Made by a program: the position numbers and the translations under genes. The notes beneath the pieces are model-generated. The model had not been told where the DNA came from, ran no database searches, and worked only from the letters and a program-made list of their open reading frames with translations. 64,000 nucleotides of DNA from Calditrichota bacterium (GTDB lineage Bacteria > CLD3), in assembly GCA_008501735.1 (NCBI GenBank), contig QQUF01000016.1, positions 120,682 through 184,681 of the forward strand, written 5' to 3'. Below are positions 63,016-64,000 of this stretch, piece after piece; the stretch's first letter is position 1; each line of letters opens with the position of its first letter.

Positions 63016-63941
63016 CTAAAGTTCTTCTTCGATGCTAAAACGCGATTCCGTATTGCTTTTGCTCGTAATCATTTCGCTCACAAGTCCAATCGAAAACAAT
63101 TGTAAACCCGAAATCAAAAGCAAAATTCCAACGAAGAAAATCGGTCTGTTTCCAATCCATTGTCCGAAAACCCAACCGATTGCAAGGTAAAGCTCGATTG
63201 CTCCACCAAGGAAAAGGCAAATTGTTCCGAGAATCCCGAAAAGGTGCAAAGGTCTTTGTGTGTAACTTGTTATGAAAACCACTGTCAGAAGGTCGAAAAA
63301 TCCGTTCAAAAATCTGTTGAAACCGAACTTGGAAACACCGTGTTTTCTTGCTTGGTGTTTGACGGGTATTTCGGAAATCCTGAAACCTTTTTCCTTAGCC
63401 AAAACAGGAATGAATCTATGCAGTTCGCCGTAAACTTTCACTTCTTTGACGACTTCCAAACGGTAACCTTTTAGTCCACAATTAAAATCGTGAAGTTCGA
63501 TTCCTGTGATTTTTCGGGTAATAAAATTGAAAAATTTAGACGGAATTGTTTTGGAAATCGGGTCGTATCTTTCCTTTTTCCAACCTGAAACGAGGTCGTA
63601 ACCTTCCTCTAATTTTGCGATTAAACTTGGGATTTCATTCGGATTGTCTTGAAGGTCTGCGTCCATTGTTATCAAATATTTTCCAACAGCTTTTTGAAAG
63701 CCTGCGGAAAGTGCTGCCGATTTTCCGTGATTTCTTCGGAATTTTATAATTTTAATGTTTGGGTCAGACTTTTTTGCTTCAAGTAAAATCGGGATTGAGT
63801 TGTCAGAGCTTCCGTCATCAACAAAAATTAATTCGTAGGAAAATTTATTCTCTTCCAAAACAGATTTAAGAAGCAAGAAAGTTCAGTGAGAGATTCAGCT
63901 TCGTTTAGAAAAGGAATTACAACGGAGACATCAAGAGACAT
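63016..63941 (-). CDS. Dolichol-phosphate-mannose-type glycosyltransferase family 2, with a single-base frameshift
   Basis: The gene starts at ATG 63941 (MSLDVSVVIPFLNEAESLTELS), which is a typical GT2 start, but the frame breaks near 63875-63881. The remaining 286 codons continue in another frame: YELIFVDDGSSDNS, NHGKSAALSAGF, LITMDADLQDNP near 85 (DxD motif), then two C-terminal helices (LFGILGTICLFLGGAIEL, IFFVGILLLISGLQLF). Adding one T in CTTTCTTG restores the full ~308-residue protein. The family transfers sugars to lipid carriers at the inner membrane. The missing base may be a sequencing or assembly artefact. Confidence 0.82.
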
Positions 63942-63945
63942 TAAT

Positions 63946-64000
63946 TTACCAATCTTTTTTCAAAATTTTAAAAGTGAAGTCGCTAAGACTAAAAATGAAA
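63946..64000 (-). CDS. Possible 3' end of another gene (partial)
   Basis: On the minus strand, an open frame enters from the window edge and ends with SLSDFTFKILKKDW and a TAA five bases before the glycosyltransferase ATG. This is too short to name, but the tight spacing fits an operon partner. Confidence 0.35.
   Translation of the reverse strand, partial: FIFSLSDFTFKILKKDW

Overview
The window is AT-rich DNA from a member of the Bacteroidota/Chlorobiota superphylum, most like an uncultured Ignavibacteria- or Kapabacteria-type bacterium. Four things support this. Three large secreted proteins end in type A type-IX-secretion sorting domains with the YPNPFNP / WNGTDE / SSGIYFYKL pattern. A GldA/GldF/GldG-type ABC set is present. 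Promoters follow the TTG-N20-TAnnTTTG pattern used in that lineage. There are also several tight ATGA/TTGA gene couplings. The phylum is inferred; no rRNA is present.

Layout. 1-7.5 kb: the end of a geranylgeranyl-reductase-type flavoprotein, a BNR/VPS10-type T9SS cargo with a small coiled-coil partner, and a divergent TonB-dependent receptor. 7.5-14 kb (minus strand): a DUF4126/zinc-ribbon membrane protein with a frameshift, a very AT-rich membrane protein of unknown function, then a pseudouridine synthase / flavoprotein / VOC / GNAT operon. 14-15.6 kb: a lipoprotein gene between a tRNA-Val 3'-end remnant and a Gly-Cys-Leu-Val tRNA cluster. 15.8-20.6 kb: two more T9SS cargos. 20.7-26.5 kb: lipoamide dehydrogenase, an ABC-2 permease, a cyclic-nucleotide-binding protein, a hybrid histidine kinase and the queuosine-precursor transporter. 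26.6-27.0 kb: a Pro-Arg-His-Glu tRNA cluster. 27.2-33.6 kb: a BatD-like protein, the GldA/F/G-type ABC set and a TPR lipoprotein, followed by a MazF toxin-antitoxin pair coupled to a UPF0489 protein. 34-39 kb: PBP4-type carboxypeptidase, HerA ATPase, enolase and thiol peroxidase. 39-50 kb: an outer-membrane TolB-propeller/metalloprotease/barrel protein, CcmD, MetF, an orphan OppC-type permease, ArsC, an HNH endonuclease and a Tricorn protease. 50-60 kb: a sigma-54 activator, a carboxyltransferase / FabL-like / AtuA-like acyl-CoA cluster, an accessory segment with BrnT/BrnA, and the large subunit of methylmalonyl-CoA mutase. 60-64 kb: a TPR protein, a tandem-FKBP lipoprotein, a ParE-type toxin pair, TrmJ and a frameshifted glycosyltransferase.

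How the genes fit together. The metabolic core (lipoamide dehydrogenase, enolase, acyl-CoA carboxylase, enoyl reductase, acyl-CoA mutase, MetF) suggests an aerobic or microaerobic heterotroph that handles short branched or odd-chain acyl-CoAs. The envelope genes (T9SS cargos, TonB receptor, tandem FKBP, PBP4, metalloprotease-barrel) fit a particle- or polymer-degrading surface lifestyle. Accessory DNA sits in small pockets: 7.5-10.7 kb, 14.1-15.2 kb, 32.3-33.6 kb, 55.9-58.2 kb and 61.7-62.3 kb. REP-like palindromes and AATTAAG-type tandem repeats lie between genes. No CRISPR array, prophage or complete transposon was seen. No complete novel system is proven; the best leads are the tRNA-Val-flanked cassette, the MazF-UPF0489 coupling, the REP-like repeat family (including an in-frame copy inside a sorting domain) and two single-base frameshifts.
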